A stretch of DNA of 64,000 bases from Streptomyces sp. NBC_00459 (GTDB lineage: Bacteria; Actinomycetota; Actinomycetes; Streptomycetales; Streptomycetaceae). Positions 35,289-44,190 of the stretch are shown here, in pieces. The notes below the pieces were generated by a model. That model was given only the letters and a program-made list of their open reading frames with translations. It was not told the origin of the DNA and did not search any database. Both the position numbers and the translations under genes were made by a program. Where the stretch lies: positions 9,424,001 through 9,488,000 of the forward strand of contig NZ_CP107903.1 in the NCBI RefSeq assembly GCF_036013955.1, given 5' to 3'. Position 1 is the first letter of the stretch. Every line of letters starts with the position of its first letter.

Positions 35289-36789
35289 GTGCGGCGGCCA
35301 GGTCGTCGTAACTGCGCTGGTCGGCAGGCGTGATGAGGATCAGGCGGCCGTCGGTCGCGATCCGCCAGTCCGGAGCGGGCTGTCCGGTGACCGGATCCAG
35401 GACGCATCCGTCCTTGGCTTGCAAGGCGGATGTGACCTCATCGGGTCGGGGTGCGGGGACAAGGACCTGCCACCCTTCGCGGACGATCACCACAGCCTTG
35501 CTGCGGTGCTCCGACAGCCGCTCCAGCACCTTGCGATACGCCGCGCGCTCCGTAGCGTGAAGCGCCTTACGCCGGGCCGCGACGCCCGTGGTTTCATGCC
35601 GCTGCGCAACGGAATCCCACCCCTGCGCCGGCTCGGCACCCTCGGCGTCCACAGACGCCGGAGTGCTGCTCCCGTAGCCCTCCAAGGCGCCGGGTGCGAG
35701 GGCCCAGGTCTCACCGTTGTGGTGGACGAGGCCGAGGTCGGCCAGGCGTCGCAAAGTGCGGTAGGCCGTGGCGCGGGAGACTGAGGACGAACCGACAAGT
35801 TCACCGACCGTCTGCGCGGGGCGGGCATGCAGCGCGCCGATGATCAAGAGTGCGGCGCTGCCCAGACCGTGGTGGGCGAAGGCAACGTGGCCCATCAGAC
35901 GGCCGATGACGCTGGAGTCGATGTCGGCCGACAGATCTGTCTCAGGGGTGGGCCAGTCCTCAAGTGCCGGGTCGGGGGGGTACTGAGTGGTCCGGAAATG
36001 AGACCGCGGAGCGGGAATGCCGTCGCGGGCGGTCCTGCCGTCGTCGAGGTACCAGGTCGAACCCTCGCGGCCATGTCCTACTCGCAGGCGTCGGAGCCAG
36101 CCTCGCGGTTTGAGGACGGTCTCATAGACGACCCGGAGGGTCGTCCGCGAGATTCCTGCCTCCTCCGCGGTCTGCCGCTCGCTGGCCTGGTGCAGAGGGC
36201 CGCCCGCGATCTCGGCGAAGTCAAGATGGGCCCGGAGTACCCGCAGCGCGGTCCGGCCCCGTTCCCCGCGCCAGGGCGTCGTCTCGATCCTGTCGCGCAG
36301 CGCGGCGAGGACCTCGTGCGCATGGTGGCGAGACTCCAGCACTCTCGTGTCGCTGACGGCATCTGAGGCGCTGGCCCACACCCGGCGTATGTAGTCCAGA
36401 GCCCGCGACTGACCCGAGCGGACCGCGATGTGCCGTGCGTGCTGGCCACCCTCGTGCTCGGGGTACAGCAGCAACTGCGCCAACTCGTCCACGCTTCCGC
36501 CGGCGCGGGCCACGTGGCAGGCAATGGCCGCGGTGACTCGGTGACCGTGCTCGGCCGCACCCTGGCGGTCCTCGCGCAGGACAAGGGTCCGGCGATCGGA
36601 GCTGAGCCTGCTGTAGCTGCTCGCCGCATAGCGGCCGGTGAGGTCCTCGAGCAGGATCAGGTCAGCCGCAGACCAGGGCAGCCGGTGAAGGCCCAGTCGC
36701 TCGTGCGGGTGAAGAAGCCGTCGGTGTGAGTCGGTGTGGTGGGTGCTGTGTGCCACTGTGGAGCCGTCCCGCAAGGACAGAGACGCCAC
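35251..36789 (-). CDS. winged-helix DNA-binding protein, putative plasmid replication or regulatory protein
   Basis: This 512-aa protein has an N-terminal helical region and a central HTH (EEAGISRTTLRVVYETVLKP, about residues 205-225) followed by a GSTWYLDD hairpin. A second winged helix lies near 310-350 (VSRATAYRTLRRLADLG then LVHHNGETWALAP). The C-terminus is a charged helix. Two DNA-binding modules at the head of an HTH-parA-parB block suggest a replication initiator or master regulator of the element, as in Streptomyces plasmids. I do not recognise a specific Rep family, so function stays open. It is the first gene of the minus-strand unit that ends in the two partition proteins. Confidence 0.55.
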   Translation of the reverse strand: MASLSLRDGSTVAHSTHHTDSHRRLLHPHERLGLHRLPWSAADLILLEDLTGRYAASSYSRLSSDRRTLVLREDRQGAAEHGHRVTAAIACHVARAGGSVDELAQLLLYPEHEGGQHARHIAVRSGQSRALDYIRRVWASASDAVSDTRVLESRHHAHEVLAALRDRIETTPWRGERGRTALRVLRAHLDFAEIAGGPLHQASERQTAEEAGISRTTLRVVYETVLKPRGWLRRLRVGHGREGSTWYLDDGRTARDGIPAPRSHFRTTQYPPDPALEDWPTPETDLSADIDSSVIGRLMGHVAFAHHGLGSAALLIIGALHARPAQTVGELVGSSSVSRATAYRTLRRLADLGLVHHNGETWALAPGALEGYGSSTPASVDAEGAEPAQGWDSVAQRHETTGVAARRKALHATERAAYRKVLERLSEHRSKAVVIVREGWQVLVPAPRPDEVTSALQAKDGCVLDPVTGQPAPDWRIATDGRLILITPADQRSYDDLAAAHAEALSKWESAA

Positions 36790-37280
36790 CCAGGCCCGCT
36801 AAAACCACGGGTGGAGTCCGGAACCGACCTCCAATCGGTGCCAGCGAAGCCTCCAGGATTTCCGGTCCTGGAGGCTTTATTACACCTGGCTCCGATGGAA
36901 GGCGGGCATCTCCATCACGGCTCGACCGAAGACAAATCAGAGCTCTCGTCAGGGTCGCCACCCATGATCCGCACCCGTCAACTCGGGCCTCTAAAAGGCC
37001 AGTTGCAGAGATCGCTGCCTCTGACTGCCTCTGAGCGGCCCGGGTCGAACCCGGGTCGAATCCGAGCGGTTTCCTCTGACTGCCTCCGATCGCCTCTGCA
37101 ACTCGACCTAGCAGGTCACAACCGATACGGCTCACAAAAGCGCAGGTCAGGAAGGTGCGTCAGAAATGCCCGCGGTACAGCCCGAGTCGGGCGGAGTCCT
37201 GCCGGGTGAGCCTGCCGGGGTCCTCACGGGGCAGCGTGTGGCTGCGTGGACCATGGCCGCGGAGCGGTGAGGATCGGCCC
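36790..37280. other. 490-bp gene-free, repeat-containing gap (possible end or origin of the plasmid-like segment)
   Basis: No credible gene is visible. Contents: a strong hairpin at 36848-36876; two copies of CTCTGACTGCCTC about 55 bp apart (near 37018 and 37073); outer inverted arms GTTGCAGAG (near 37002) and CTCTGCAAC (near 37094); and between them a tandem CCCGGGTCGAA motif flanked by GAGCGG. Nested direct and inverted repeats at the edge of a rep-par block suit an origin, a centromere or a recombination site. The plus and minus flanks change from plasmid-type to chromosomal-type genes here. Confidence 0.4.
36848..36882 (+). terminator. hairpin with short T-tail
   Basis: A perfect 11-bp stem (AGCCTCCAGGA / TCCTGGAGGCT) with a 7-nt loop is followed by TTTATT on the plus strand. 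It resembles an intrinsic terminator for plus-strand transcription, although no plus-strand gene ends here. Confidence 0.5.
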
Positions 37281-38108
37281 TCAGGAGCTGTACGGCTGTG
37301 ACGGCTGTGCGGGCCGGTGTGCGGGGAAGTCGGACCCAGTGCCGTGGGGCGGGTACGCCGGCCGGTCCCATTCGTCGTCGCCGAGCATCATGTCGGGGTC
37401 GAACATGACGATCGCGCCGGCGATCAGGAGCACGGTGAGCGGGCCGGCGAGCATGGCCAGGAGGAACGACAACAGGCTGGTGGACGACTGTGAGACGGCG
37501 GACTGGCCGGTGAGGTGGACGGAGACCGCGGCCATACCGGTGTAGTGCATACCGGTCACGGCCACCCCCATGACCAGACTCGCGCCAAGGCTCGCCCAGA
37601 GCTTGTGGATGGAGACCGCCGCCCAGAGCGCCGCAGTGGCTGCGGCGACGGCGATCACGACGGACAGGGCCACGGTCCAGGTGTCGTAGTGCAGGCCGCC
37701 GGTGGTGTGGATGGCGGCCATGCCGAGGTAGTGCATGGCGGCGACTCCGATCCCGGTGACCGTGCCCGCCACACCCAGGTTCACCGCTGAGCCGCCCCGA
37801 TAGCCGACGAGGAAGACGCCGACCGCGACGACGGCGATCGCGACCCCGAGGCTGAGGAGCGTCTTCGTCGGGTCGTAGCTGACCAGAGCGCCCTGGACGC
37901 TGAAACCGATCATGGCGATGAAGTGCATGGTCCAGATGCCGCAGCCGATCGCCACGGCACCCAACGCCAGCCAGCCGGCTCTGCGGTGGGGGCGGCGCAG
38001 CGACCGTGTCGTGCACCGCAGCCCAAGTGCCGCGCCGAGACAGGCCATCAGGTAGGCGGCCACGGGGGTCACGGCACCGTAGTGGAAGTTGGAGACGGTT
38101 GCGGTCAT
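37281..38108 (-). CDS. MHYT-domain membrane sensor protein
   Basis: ATG 38108 is preferred to the longer frame because GAAGGGA lies just upstream. The 275-aa product has about seven transmembrane helices and repeated MHYT motifs: MHFIAM, MHYLGM and MHYTGM. The MHYT family binds a metal, probably copper, near the outer face and is thought to sense oxygen, CO or NO. Here it lacks an attached GGDEF or EAL output domain, ending in a Pro-rich cytoplasmic tail, so it may signal through a partner or be a stand-alone membrane protein. It is the first chromosomal-type gene after the plasmid-like segment. Confidence 0.85.
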   Translation of the reverse strand: MTATVSNFHYGAVTPVAAYLMACLGAALGLRCTTRSLRRPHRRAGWLALGAVAIGCGIWTMHFIAMIGFSVQGALVSYDPTKTLLSLGVAIAVVAVGVFLVGYRGGSAVNLGVAGTVTGIGVAAMHYLGMAAIHTTGGLHYDTWTVALSVVIAVAAATAALWAAVSIHKLWASLGASLVMGVAVTGMHYTGMAAVSVHLTGQSAVSQSSTSLLSFLLAMLAGPLTVLLIAGAIVMFDPDMMLGDDEWDRPAYPPHGTGSDFPAHRPAQPSQPYSS

Positions 38109-38535
38109 GGGAGTTCCCTTCACGTGCGCGAGGGCAGACGGCACCGTCGACTCGGAGTGACGCACGCGCCCGCCCGGCCTCGGGCGGTCATGACCACGGC
38201 GCACGGCAGTCCTGCCGCAGAAACAGGGCAAGGACGGCCGGGCAATCAGATCAAGCCATCTGGCCAAGTTATGCATCATTCAACCACATCAAGCACACAC
38301 CTCCTTCACATTGAGCGCAATCCTTCGGAGAATCGATACATCACCATCCTTCGTCTCAAAGCAGCCCGTTCAGCGTTGTGGAGCGAGTGAGGGCCGGGCC
38401 GTACGGCGGAGGGCGGAGGGCGGAAACCGAAGAATTCGAAGGTTCGAGGAATGCGGCACGGCGACCGGGGTACACGCGAGCGTGTCGGTCGAAGGGCCGG
38501 CCGAGACGAGACCGATCGACCGGGAAGGGCGCATC
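38109..38535. other. divergent intergenic region between MHYT and sigma factor genes
   Basis: This 427-bp stretch has relatively A/T-rich DNA around 38,270-38,340 and otherwise no open frame I would call. It should hold promoters for both neighbours. I could not find a convincing GTTT-GGGTAT (SigB-type) promoter for self-control of the sigma gene. The ribosome site GGGAAGGG at 38522-38529 fixes the downstream start. Confidence 0.4.
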
Positions 38536-39375
38536 ATGACGACGACCGTGCAGACCGCCGAGCAGAGGGTGGACGTCCCCGAGATCGCAGACCCGTCCAA
38601 GGTCGCGCCGAAGGACGCGCGGGAGTTGTCAAAGGTGTTCTTCAGCCAGCTGGCGGTGCTGGAGGAGGGCACGCCCGAATACCAGTACGCGCGCAACACG
38701 CTGATCGAGATGAACATGTCCCTCGTCCGCTACGCGGCCGGCCGGTTCCGCAGCCGCGGTCCGGAGGAGATGGAGGACATCGTCCAGGTCGGGATGATCG
38801 GCCTGATCAAGGCGATCGACCGCTTCGAACTGTCCCGTGAGGTGGAGTTCGCCTCGTTCGCCGTCCCGTACATCGTCGGCGAGATCAAGCGGTTCTTCCG
38901 CGACACCTCCTGGGCCGTCCATGTGCCCCGGCGTCTGCAGGAGGCCCGCGTCCAACTGGCGCGCGCCAACGAGGAACTGCACACCCGGCTGGGTCGGACA
39001 CCGACGATCGGTGAACTGTCCGAGCTGATGTGCCTTCCGGTGGAGGAGGTCGTCGAGGCCCAACTGGCCTCCAACGGGTACCGGTCGGCCTCCCTCGACG
39101 CGGCGATCGGCGGCGGCGAGGACGGCGAGGCCGCGCTGGCGGACTTCATCGGAGACGAGGACGCGGCCCTCGGACTGGTCGAGGACTTCCACGCGCTCGC
39201 ACCGATGATCGCCGAACTGAACGAACGCGACCGGCAGATCATCCACTGGCGCTTCGTCGACGAACTCACCCAGGCCCAGATCGGCGAACGCCTCGGTGTC
39301 TCCCAGATGCATGTCTCGCGGCTCATCACACGCCTCCTGGCCCGACTGCGCGAAGGCATGCTCAGCACCCACTGA
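38536..39375 (+). CDS. SigB/SigF-family stress sigma factor
   Basis: This 279-aa protein starts at ATG 38536 (GGGAAGGG 7 nt upstream). Region 2 has MEDIVQVGMIGLIKAIDRFE and FASFAVPYIVGEIKRFFRD; region 3 has VPRRLQE and LGRTPTIGELSELM; region 4 is ELTQAQIGERLGVSQMHVSR. This is the group 3 SigB/SigF type used in Streptomyces for osmotic, oxidative and developmental stress. These sigma factors are normally held by an anti-sigma/anti-anti-sigma pair. None is encoded nearby. The adjacent CsbD gene belongs to a family that is a classic SigB target, which suggests a local stress cluster. Confidence 0.88.
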   Translation: MTTTVQTAEQRVDVPEIADPSKVAPKDARELSKVFFSQLAVLEEGTPEYQYARNTLIEMNMSLVRYAAGRFRSRGPEEMEDIVQVGMIGLIKAIDRFELSREVEFASFAVPYIVGEIKRFFRDTSWAVHVPRRLQEARVQLARANEELHTRLGRTPTIGELSELMCLPVEEVVEAQLASNGYRSASLDAAIGGGEDGEAALADFIGDEDAALGLVEDFHALAPMIAELNERDRQIIHWRFVDELTQAQIGERLGVSQMHVSRLITRLLARLREGMLSTH

Positions 39376-39494
39376 CGATCGGTGACTCCGCGGGATCCTG
39401 CCGGCCGGGCGGGATCCCGCAGTCGTGGGGGCCGCCGGAGACAACGGGAGGTCCACCGGCAGTGAGACGGCGGTGAGGTGGGGGGAAGACCGGA

Positions 39495-40346
39495 TCATTT
39501 CCTCTGCGATGGCTTGGCCAACTCCGCGTTGAACTGGGCGCCGACAAGCAGCGCCAGGTTGGACAGCCACAGCCAGACCAGGAAGACCACGATGCCGGCC
39601 AGCGAGCCGTACAGACGGTCGTAGGTGCTGACGTGCGACGTGTAGAGGGCGAAGCCGAGAGAGACTGCGAGCAGAAGGATCACCGCCAATGTGCCGCCGG
39701 GTGCCATCCGGCTGACAGGGCGAGCCAGTGATGGGCCCGAACGGTACAGCACGAGCACCAGGGTGACGGCGACCACGGCTATGACCGACCACCGCAGTGT
39801 GTCCCACGCGGACTGGAGTTCGGTACCCAGATCCAGCGCCCCGCTCAGACGCCGGGCCAGGCTGCCCGTGAGCAGCAGCGCGAGGGTCGACGTGAGGAGC
39901 AGGGTGACCAGGACCAGGGCCGTCACGAGGATGCGCGGAGCGGTACGCCAGACCGGCCTGTCCGCGTCGATGCGGTGCATGGCGTACATCGCCCGGCGGA
40001 AGACGCTCAGATAGCTCCATCCCGACCACAGGGCTCCGGTTCCTCCGACAAAGATCAACGTCCATGCCGCCGAGGACTGCCCTGCCATCTCCCGCAGGGT
40101 GCTGCGCAGCAGAGCGCGGGACTCGACCGGGACGGCTTGGGTCATACGGTCGATGACCTCCGGCTTGGCCGTGGGCATGGCCAGACCGAGGATCGAGAGG
40201 ACCACCAGCAGCAACGGGAACACGGCCAGTACCGCGTAATAGGTCAGTGCGGCGGCCCAGTCCGTGACGTCGTCGTTCCACACGGCCACCGGCGTGCGGC
40301 GCAACGCCACCCACCATCGAGCCGTATGACCGTCTGCATCATCCAT
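39495..40346 (-). CDS. YihY/BrkB-family membrane protein
   Basis: This 283-aa protein starts at ATG 40346 (GGAG upstream); a longer frame to 40409 is less likely. It has six predicted membrane helices and the family hallmarks DWAAALTYYAVLAVFPLLL near residue 28, GGTGALWSGWSYL, and YDRLYGSLAGIVVFLVWLWL near the end. The family was once called ribonuclease BN but is a membrane transporter or exporter of unknown substrate, and has been linked to membrane stress. No operon partner is visible; CsbD lies upstream on the same strand with a terminator between. Confidence 0.85.
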   Translation of the reverse strand: MDDADGHTARWWVALRRTPVAVWNDDVTDWAAALTYYAVLAVFPLLLVVLSILGLAMPTAKPEVIDRMTQAVPVESRALLRSTLREMAGQSSAAWTLIFVGGTGALWSGWSYLSVFRRAMYAMHRIDADRPVWRTAPRILVTALVLVTLLLTSTLALLLTGSLARRLSGALDLGTELQSAWDTLRWSVIAVVAVTLVLVLYRSGPSLARPVSRMAPGGTLAVILLLAVSLGFALYTSHVSTYDRLYGSLAGIVVFLVWLWLSNLALLVGAQFNAELAKPSQRK

Positions 40347-40453
40347 AGCGCGGATGCTCCTGCCCTCCGACCTCGGGTCACCTCGTCCAGCACTTCGCGC
40401 GTCGCCCACCGACCGTGTGCATCAGGTTTCCGCACCTGTGGGCGACATCCCCG

Positions 40454-40494
40454 AAAAGGGGCCTTCCCGGAGTTGCACCGGGCAGGCCCCTTTC
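40454..40494 (-). terminator. terminator after the csbD-type gene
   Basis: A 10-bp stem (AAAGGGGCCT at 40455-40464 with AGGCCCCTTT at 40484-40493) has, inside it, a second CCCGG/CCGGG pairing. On the minus strand it ends in CCCCTTTTC, so it terminates the CsbD gene. Confidence 0.7.
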
Positions 40495-40519
40495 ACGGTT
40501 CTCGGTGGAGCAGGCGCGG

Positions 40520-40693
40520 TCAGCGCTTGAAGATGTCCTTCATCTTTTCCTTGGCCTCACGGGCAACACCCGTGCTCTTTGCTGCCTGCCCCTCGGCCAC
40601 CATGCGTTCGTTACCGATGGCACTTCCCACGACTTTCTCGGCCTTTCCCTCGGCCTGCTCGATCTTTGCCTTGGCCTTTTCGCCGGCAGTCAT
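40520..40693 (-). CDS. CsbD-family stress protein
   Basis: This 57-aa gene was read directly: ATG 40693, stop at 40520. The product MTAGEKAKAKIEQAEGKAEK continues with the CsbD pattern (VVGSAIGNERMVAEGQAAKS) and a Lys-rich end. The family is small, hydrophilic, highly charged and induced by general stress. Its function is not known. A ribosome site AGGAGG-like sequence (CAGGAGGTT) lies upstream on the minus strand. Proximity to a SigB/SigF-type gene fits the family's regulation. Confidence 0.88.
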   Translation of the reverse strand: MTAGEKAKAKIEQAEGKAEKVVGSAIGNERMVAEGQAAKSTGVAREAKEKMKDIFKR

Positions 40694-40833
40694 GGAAAAG
40701 AACCTCCTGCTGGATCGTGTGCCGCGGTCGCGGTAACTTCGCTAGTGCCCCGGCGTTCTCGTCATAAACAGGACCTCCTCGGTGAATGAGCGCCGAATTG
40801 CAGGGAAGCCGAAGACGCAGGAGGTTGATAAAA

Positions 40834-41004
40834 ATGGTTCCCCTGCTGATTGTTCTGCTTCTCGCCCTGCTCCTGTTCGGTGTCGGCTTCGCCGTCAAGA
40901 TTCTCTGGTGGGTCGCCGTCGCCGTCCTGGTGCTGTGGCTTCTCGGCTTCGTCATGCGCTCCAGCACCGCGGGTGGCGGCCGAGGTCGCTGGTACCGATG
41001 GTGA
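40834..41004 (+). CDS. small hydrophobic membrane protein
   Basis: This 56-aa product (MVPLLIVLLLALLLFGVGFA) has two close membrane segments and a Gly/Arg-rich cytoplasmic tail. ATG 40834 is chosen for AGGAGG about 10 nt upstream; an upstream ATG at 40786 gives a basic leader without a ribosome site. Similar hydrophobic proteins are common near stress genes in Streptomyces. Its function is unknown. Confidence 0.75.
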   Translation: MVPLLIVLLLALLLFGVGFAVKILWWVAVAVLVLWLLGFVMRSSTAGGGRGRWYRW

Positions 41005-41031
41005 CCTGATCCGTACGCGCGGATGCGTCCC

Positions 41032-41061
41032 GGGGCCCGGCCGATCCATCGGCCGGGCCCC
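41032..41061 (+). terminator. strong GC hairpin after the hydrophobic protein gene
   Basis: A perfect 14-bp stem (GGGGCCCGGCCGAT and its complement) around a 2-nt centre lies 28 nt past the stop. There is no T-tail, as is common in Streptomyces. Confidence 0.65.
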
Positions 41062-41226
41062 GTCGTATGCCGGACGTGCGGGCGGATCGTATGCCGGACG
41101 CGCGGGCGGAACGGCGAGGAGAAAGCGAACCCGTGCGACCTCCTGCCGTGTACCCGTCCCCGGCCCCACCGCCGTTCGTGCGCCCAGCCGGGCACGGTCA
41201 CGGCGTCAGGAGAAGGCTCCGCACGC

Positions 41227-42435
41227 TCACAGGAAGCGCCGGATCGGTTTGACTGCGGCTTCCTTCACGCGTTGCAGCATGGTTCGGCGTCTCCATCGAG
41301 TGATGTCGATGTCCACGCTGTGCTTGAGGTCTGCCTCGTAATCCCGTTCGAGTTCGGCGGTGAACTCCTCGTCCAGCACGGCGAGCATCACCTCTTCGTC
41401 GTGGTCCATGGACCGACGGTTGAAATTGGTGGAACCGATGAGAGAGGCGACCGAGTCCACGGTGACGATCTTGGCGTGCATCATGGTCGGCTGGTACTGA
41501 CGGATGTGCACGCCTGCCTGCAACAGACACGTGTAGTGGTGCTGACCGGCGAGCTGGCAGGCGCGCTGATCGGTGTGAGGCCCGGGCAACAGGATCTCGA
41601 CACGAACGCCGCGCCGGGCTGTTTCGCACAGCAGGTCGACGAAATAGGGGTCAGGGGCGAAGTAGGCGGTGGCCAGCCGGAAACTCTCCTCGGCGGAGCC
41701 GAGCACGACGCGCATGAGGGTCTGCATGTCCTGCCAGCCGATGCTCGCCGAGCCGCGAACGACCTGTACCACCGACGAGCCGGCCTGCTGGTGTTCCGTG
41801 AAGCGGTCACGGTCGTCGAAGAGTTCGTCGTGGCACTCCGCCCAGTTCTGCGCGAACGCGGCCGCGATGCCGTCGACGGCGGGACCGCGTACCCGGACAT
41901 GGGTGTCCCGCCACTCGGCGGGGTTGCGCGCATTGCCGCACCATTCCTCCGCGATGCCGACGCCGCCGGTGAAGGCGGTGTGCTCGTCGACGATGAGGGC
42001 CTTGCGGTGGCAGCGGTGGTTCTGCTTGAACGGCGACAGCCAGGCGGGTTTGCGGAACCAGGCGACATCCACTCCCGCGGTGCTCATGAGGTCCAGTAGA
42101 CGCCGCTCGATCCTCTTGGCCCCGAAGCCGTCGAGCAGCAGTCGTACACGCACCCCCGCGCGGGCGCGATCGGCCAGCGCGGCGGCGAAGTCGTGGGCGA
42201 TCTGTCCCCGCCAGTACACGAACGTCATCATGTCGATGGTGTGCTGAGCCGAACGGATCGCACCGAGCATCGCGGGGAAGATCTCGTCTCCGTTGCGCAG
42301 GGGCAACAGCTCATTGCCTTCGGTGGCGGCCACGCCGATCAGTCGCTCCAGGCGACGGCGTAGGCGCCGTTTGCGTGCTGCTGCGTCGGGCGCGGTGCCG
42401 CGAGCAGGGGGTGCAGGTATGCCGCCGAGTGTCAC
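41227..42435 (-). CDS. phospholipase D-family cardiolipin synthase-like protein
   Basis: This 402-aa protein has two PLD catalytic motifs: HRKALIVD followed by GGVGI near residue 150, and HAKIVTVD followed by GSTNFNRRS near 340. This paired HKD arrangement is that of ClsA/ClsB-type phosphatidyltransferases that make cardiolipin. No N-terminal membrane helix is present, as in ClsB. GTG 42435 has GGGAG 8 nt upstream and is preferred; the frame could begin at 42618. It is not DrmC: it sits 11 kb from the DISARM genes beyond chromosomal-type loci. Confidence 0.85.
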   Translation of the reverse strand: MTLGGIPAPPARGTAPDAAARKRRLRRRLERLIGVAATEGNELLPLRNGDEIFPAMLGAIRSAQHTIDMMTFVYWRGQIAHDFAAALADRARAGVRVRLLLDGFGAKRIERRLLDLMSTAGVDVAWFRKPAWLSPFKQNHRCHRKALIVDEHTAFTGGVGIAEEWCGNARNPAEWRDTHVRVRGPAVDGIAAAFAQNWAECHDELFDDRDRFTEHQQAGSSVVQVVRGSASIGWQDMQTLMRVVLGSAEESFRLATAYFAPDPYFVDLLCETARRGVRVEILLPGPHTDQRACQLAGQHHYTCLLQAGVHIRQYQPTMMHAKIVTVDSVASLIGSTNFNRRSMDHDEEVMLAVLDEEFTAELERDYEADLKHSVDIDITRWRRRTMLQRVKEAAVKPIRRFL

Positions 42436-42544
42436 GCCGAATCTCCCACTGGACCATGAGGACGGAAGGGCTGCGGCGCGAGCCCGAAGAACCACGTTCC
42501 AGGCCGACGCCGCGGTACTCCAGCCGTCTGTCCGGACCGGGCCG

Positions 42545-42868
42545 TCACAAACGGGCTGCCGCACACGGAACGTGCGAGAAGAAGGGAACGGACTGTCTCT
42601 CGTACAGGCGCAACGCATCAGCGGATTCCGTGTGGGCTGCGCCTTGGCGATTCTGTACGGCGTCGACCGAAGTGATGGAACGGGCTTTCACGATTTGCGA
42701 CGCGGTGACGTTCGAAAGTCCGATCCGCTCGATCTTCTCTTCTCTCCGCATTCGGTCGAGAGCTGAGACGCTTTCTCCGATGAAGTATGGGGCGTCGGCG
42801 CGGTGCAGGCGACAGAGGCCGACCCGAATCACGCCTTCACGGTACGAGCTCCTCGCGGAGGCTCTCAT
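42545..42868 (-). pseudogene. aldo/keto reductase fragment
   Basis: The 107-aa frame reads like the middle of an aldo/keto reductase: RVGLCRLHRADAP, ESVSALDRMRREEKIERIGL, then SNVTASQIVKARSI and VDAVQNRQG. The N-terminal cofactor and catalytic Tyr region and the C-terminal barrel strands are absent. It overlaps the end of the next gene by 4 nt. It looks like a deletion remnant, not a working enzyme. Confidence 0.7.
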
Positions 42869-43356
42869 TCAGCGGTGCGGGGTTGGAGGATCACCACCGG
42901 GATCTCGCGTTCGGTCCATGCCTGGTACAACTCGAAGTCGGCGTAGACCTCCAACAGCAGAGGCCAGAGACGCGAGCGTTCCCGCGCATCCGCGGTCCGG
43001 GCGCGAACAGGTCTCCGCTCGGCGCGGATCTGCACATGGGTGTCGGGGTGGGAGCGCAGGTTGGCGTACCACTGAGGGTTCTTGGGGAGACCGCCCTGGG
43101 AGGCCACGACAACAGTGTCCGGCCCATCGGCCATGTAGAGCAGCGGCGTGGTGTAGAGCCTGCCGGACTTACGACCGCGATGGTCGAGGAGCAGTACAGG
43201 CGCGGGCTTGCGGAAGCCGGCGGCCATGCGCCACGTCCCGCCGAGCCGGCCACGGGTGCGTCGGTAGCACCACACCTGGACCTTGGCCATGTACTTGAAG
43301 AGTCTCGGCAGCAGCGGGGAGTCCAGTTGCTTGGGCCGTGGACGCTGGTGTGACAC
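42865..43356 (-). CDS. F420-dependent nitroreductase/quinone reductase family protein
   Basis: This 163-aa protein uses GTG 43356 with GGAGG 7 nt upstream. The deazaflavin-dependent (Ddn-type) split-barrel motifs are visible: VLLLDHRGRKSGRLYTTPLL, VVASQGG, then NPQWYANLRSHPD, and the WPLLLEVYADFELYQ helix. Such enzymes use reduced F420 to reduce quinones or nitro compounds. The aldo/keto reductase fragment follows directly, so both may once have formed a small oxidoreductase unit. Confidence 0.85.
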   Translation of the reverse strand: MSHQRPRPKQLDSPLLPRLFKYMAKVQVWCYRRTRGRLGGTWRMAAGFRKPAPVLLLDHRGRKSGRLYTTPLLYMADGPDTVVVASQGGLPKNPQWYANLRSHPDTHVQIRAERRPVRARTADARERSRLWPLLLEVYADFELYQAWTEREIPVVILQPRTAE

Positions 43357-43444
43357 GGAACGCCTCCGATCGGGCCAGTGACCGGTTCGCTGCGGTTGGC
43401 CGAGTGCCAAGCTGTACCCGGTCGGGATTGTGGAGCGAGTGGCA

Positions 43445-43903
43445 TTACAGCTTACGGAAGTCCCAGGAAACGGTCTTCGTAGGTGTCAGGCGGATCCACG
43501 CATGCCGGCCGTCGTGCGGCATTGCCTCCAGACCGAAGTTCTTGCGGGCGAACAACGCTTCCGACGCGCCGAGTTCAGCGCACGGTTCTCCGGTGCGGGG
43601 GATCTCGCCCACGAACTCCACGGCGCCTGACAGCTCGACCCCGCGCAGTTCGTCGTACCCCTCGCCCGAGTCGACGACGACAGCGACACGCGGGTCGTGG
43701 CGTAGATCGGCCCAGCGCTTGCTGCGCACGATGGAGTACAGCCACAACGAGGTGCCGTCCCATGCGAACCAGAGGGCACTGACATGCGGAGCGCCGTCGT
43801 GCGAGACGGTGGCGACGCGGCACATGCGTTGGGTGGCGAGGAACTCGTCCAGCTCCTCCGGCGTCATCATGATTCTCCGGCTCCTGCGCTGAGTCGCAGC
43901 CAT
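43445..43903 (-). CDS. pyridoxamine 5'-phosphate oxidase-like flavin/F420-binding protein
   Basis: This 152-aa single-domain split barrel includes EELDEFLATQRMCRVATVSH, GAPHVSALWFAWDG, RSKRWADLRHDPRVAVVVD and the WIRLTPTKTVSWD ending. In actinomycetes such proteins usually bind FMN or F420 and not pyridoxamine phosphate. ATG 43903 has GAGAGG upstream; ATG 43870 is an alternative with GGAG. It is on the same strand as the neighbouring F420-type reductase, 88 bp apart. Confidence 0.85.
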   Translation of the reverse strand: MAATQRRSRRIMMTPEELDEFLATQRMCRVATVSHDGAPHVSALWFAWDGTSLWLYSIVRSKRWADLRHDPRVAVVVDSGEGYDELRGVELSGAVEFVGEIPRTGEPCAELGASEALFARKNFGLEAMPHDGRHAWIRLTPTKTVSWDFRKL

Positions 43904-44012
43904 GAGAGGCCTCTCTTCTCTTGCGTCGGTGCCAGGGAGGAGGATGAATCTGACGTAGCGTCAGAATCATGGGTCATTTTCGATGAGCCTGCAATGGTCG
44001 AGGAAGCACGAA

Positions 44013-44044
44013 GCCCCGGCTGGACGGGGGAGACCAGCCGGGGC
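44013..44044 (-). terminator. hairpin downstream of the ligase gene
   Basis: An 11-bp perfect stem (GCCCCGGCTGG / CCAGCCGGGGC) with a 10-nt loop lies about 150 nt past the ligA stop. No T-tail is visible. Confidence 0.5.
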
Positions 44045-44190
44045 GGGGTGCGGTGGTGGCGCGTGGAGGGTGGGCGCCTCGCGCGAGAGGCGCTCCATGG
44101 GCTTCAGTAGGGTCAACTGCCTCTGGGTGTACCGGCGTTGGCACCACGTCTCCGTGTGAGCCGGCGCGCCGTGAGACGCCGGGAGCGCGG

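Noticed and set aside
37030..37065. tRNA 3' end suggested by GGGTCGAACCC
   Set aside because: No acceptor, D-arm or anticodon structure can be drawn around it. The motif is part of a tandem repeat.
41227..42435. PLD-family gene as the missing drmC
   Set aside because: It has paired HKD motifs and cardiolipin synthase layout, and lies 11 kb away beyond chromosomal-type genes.
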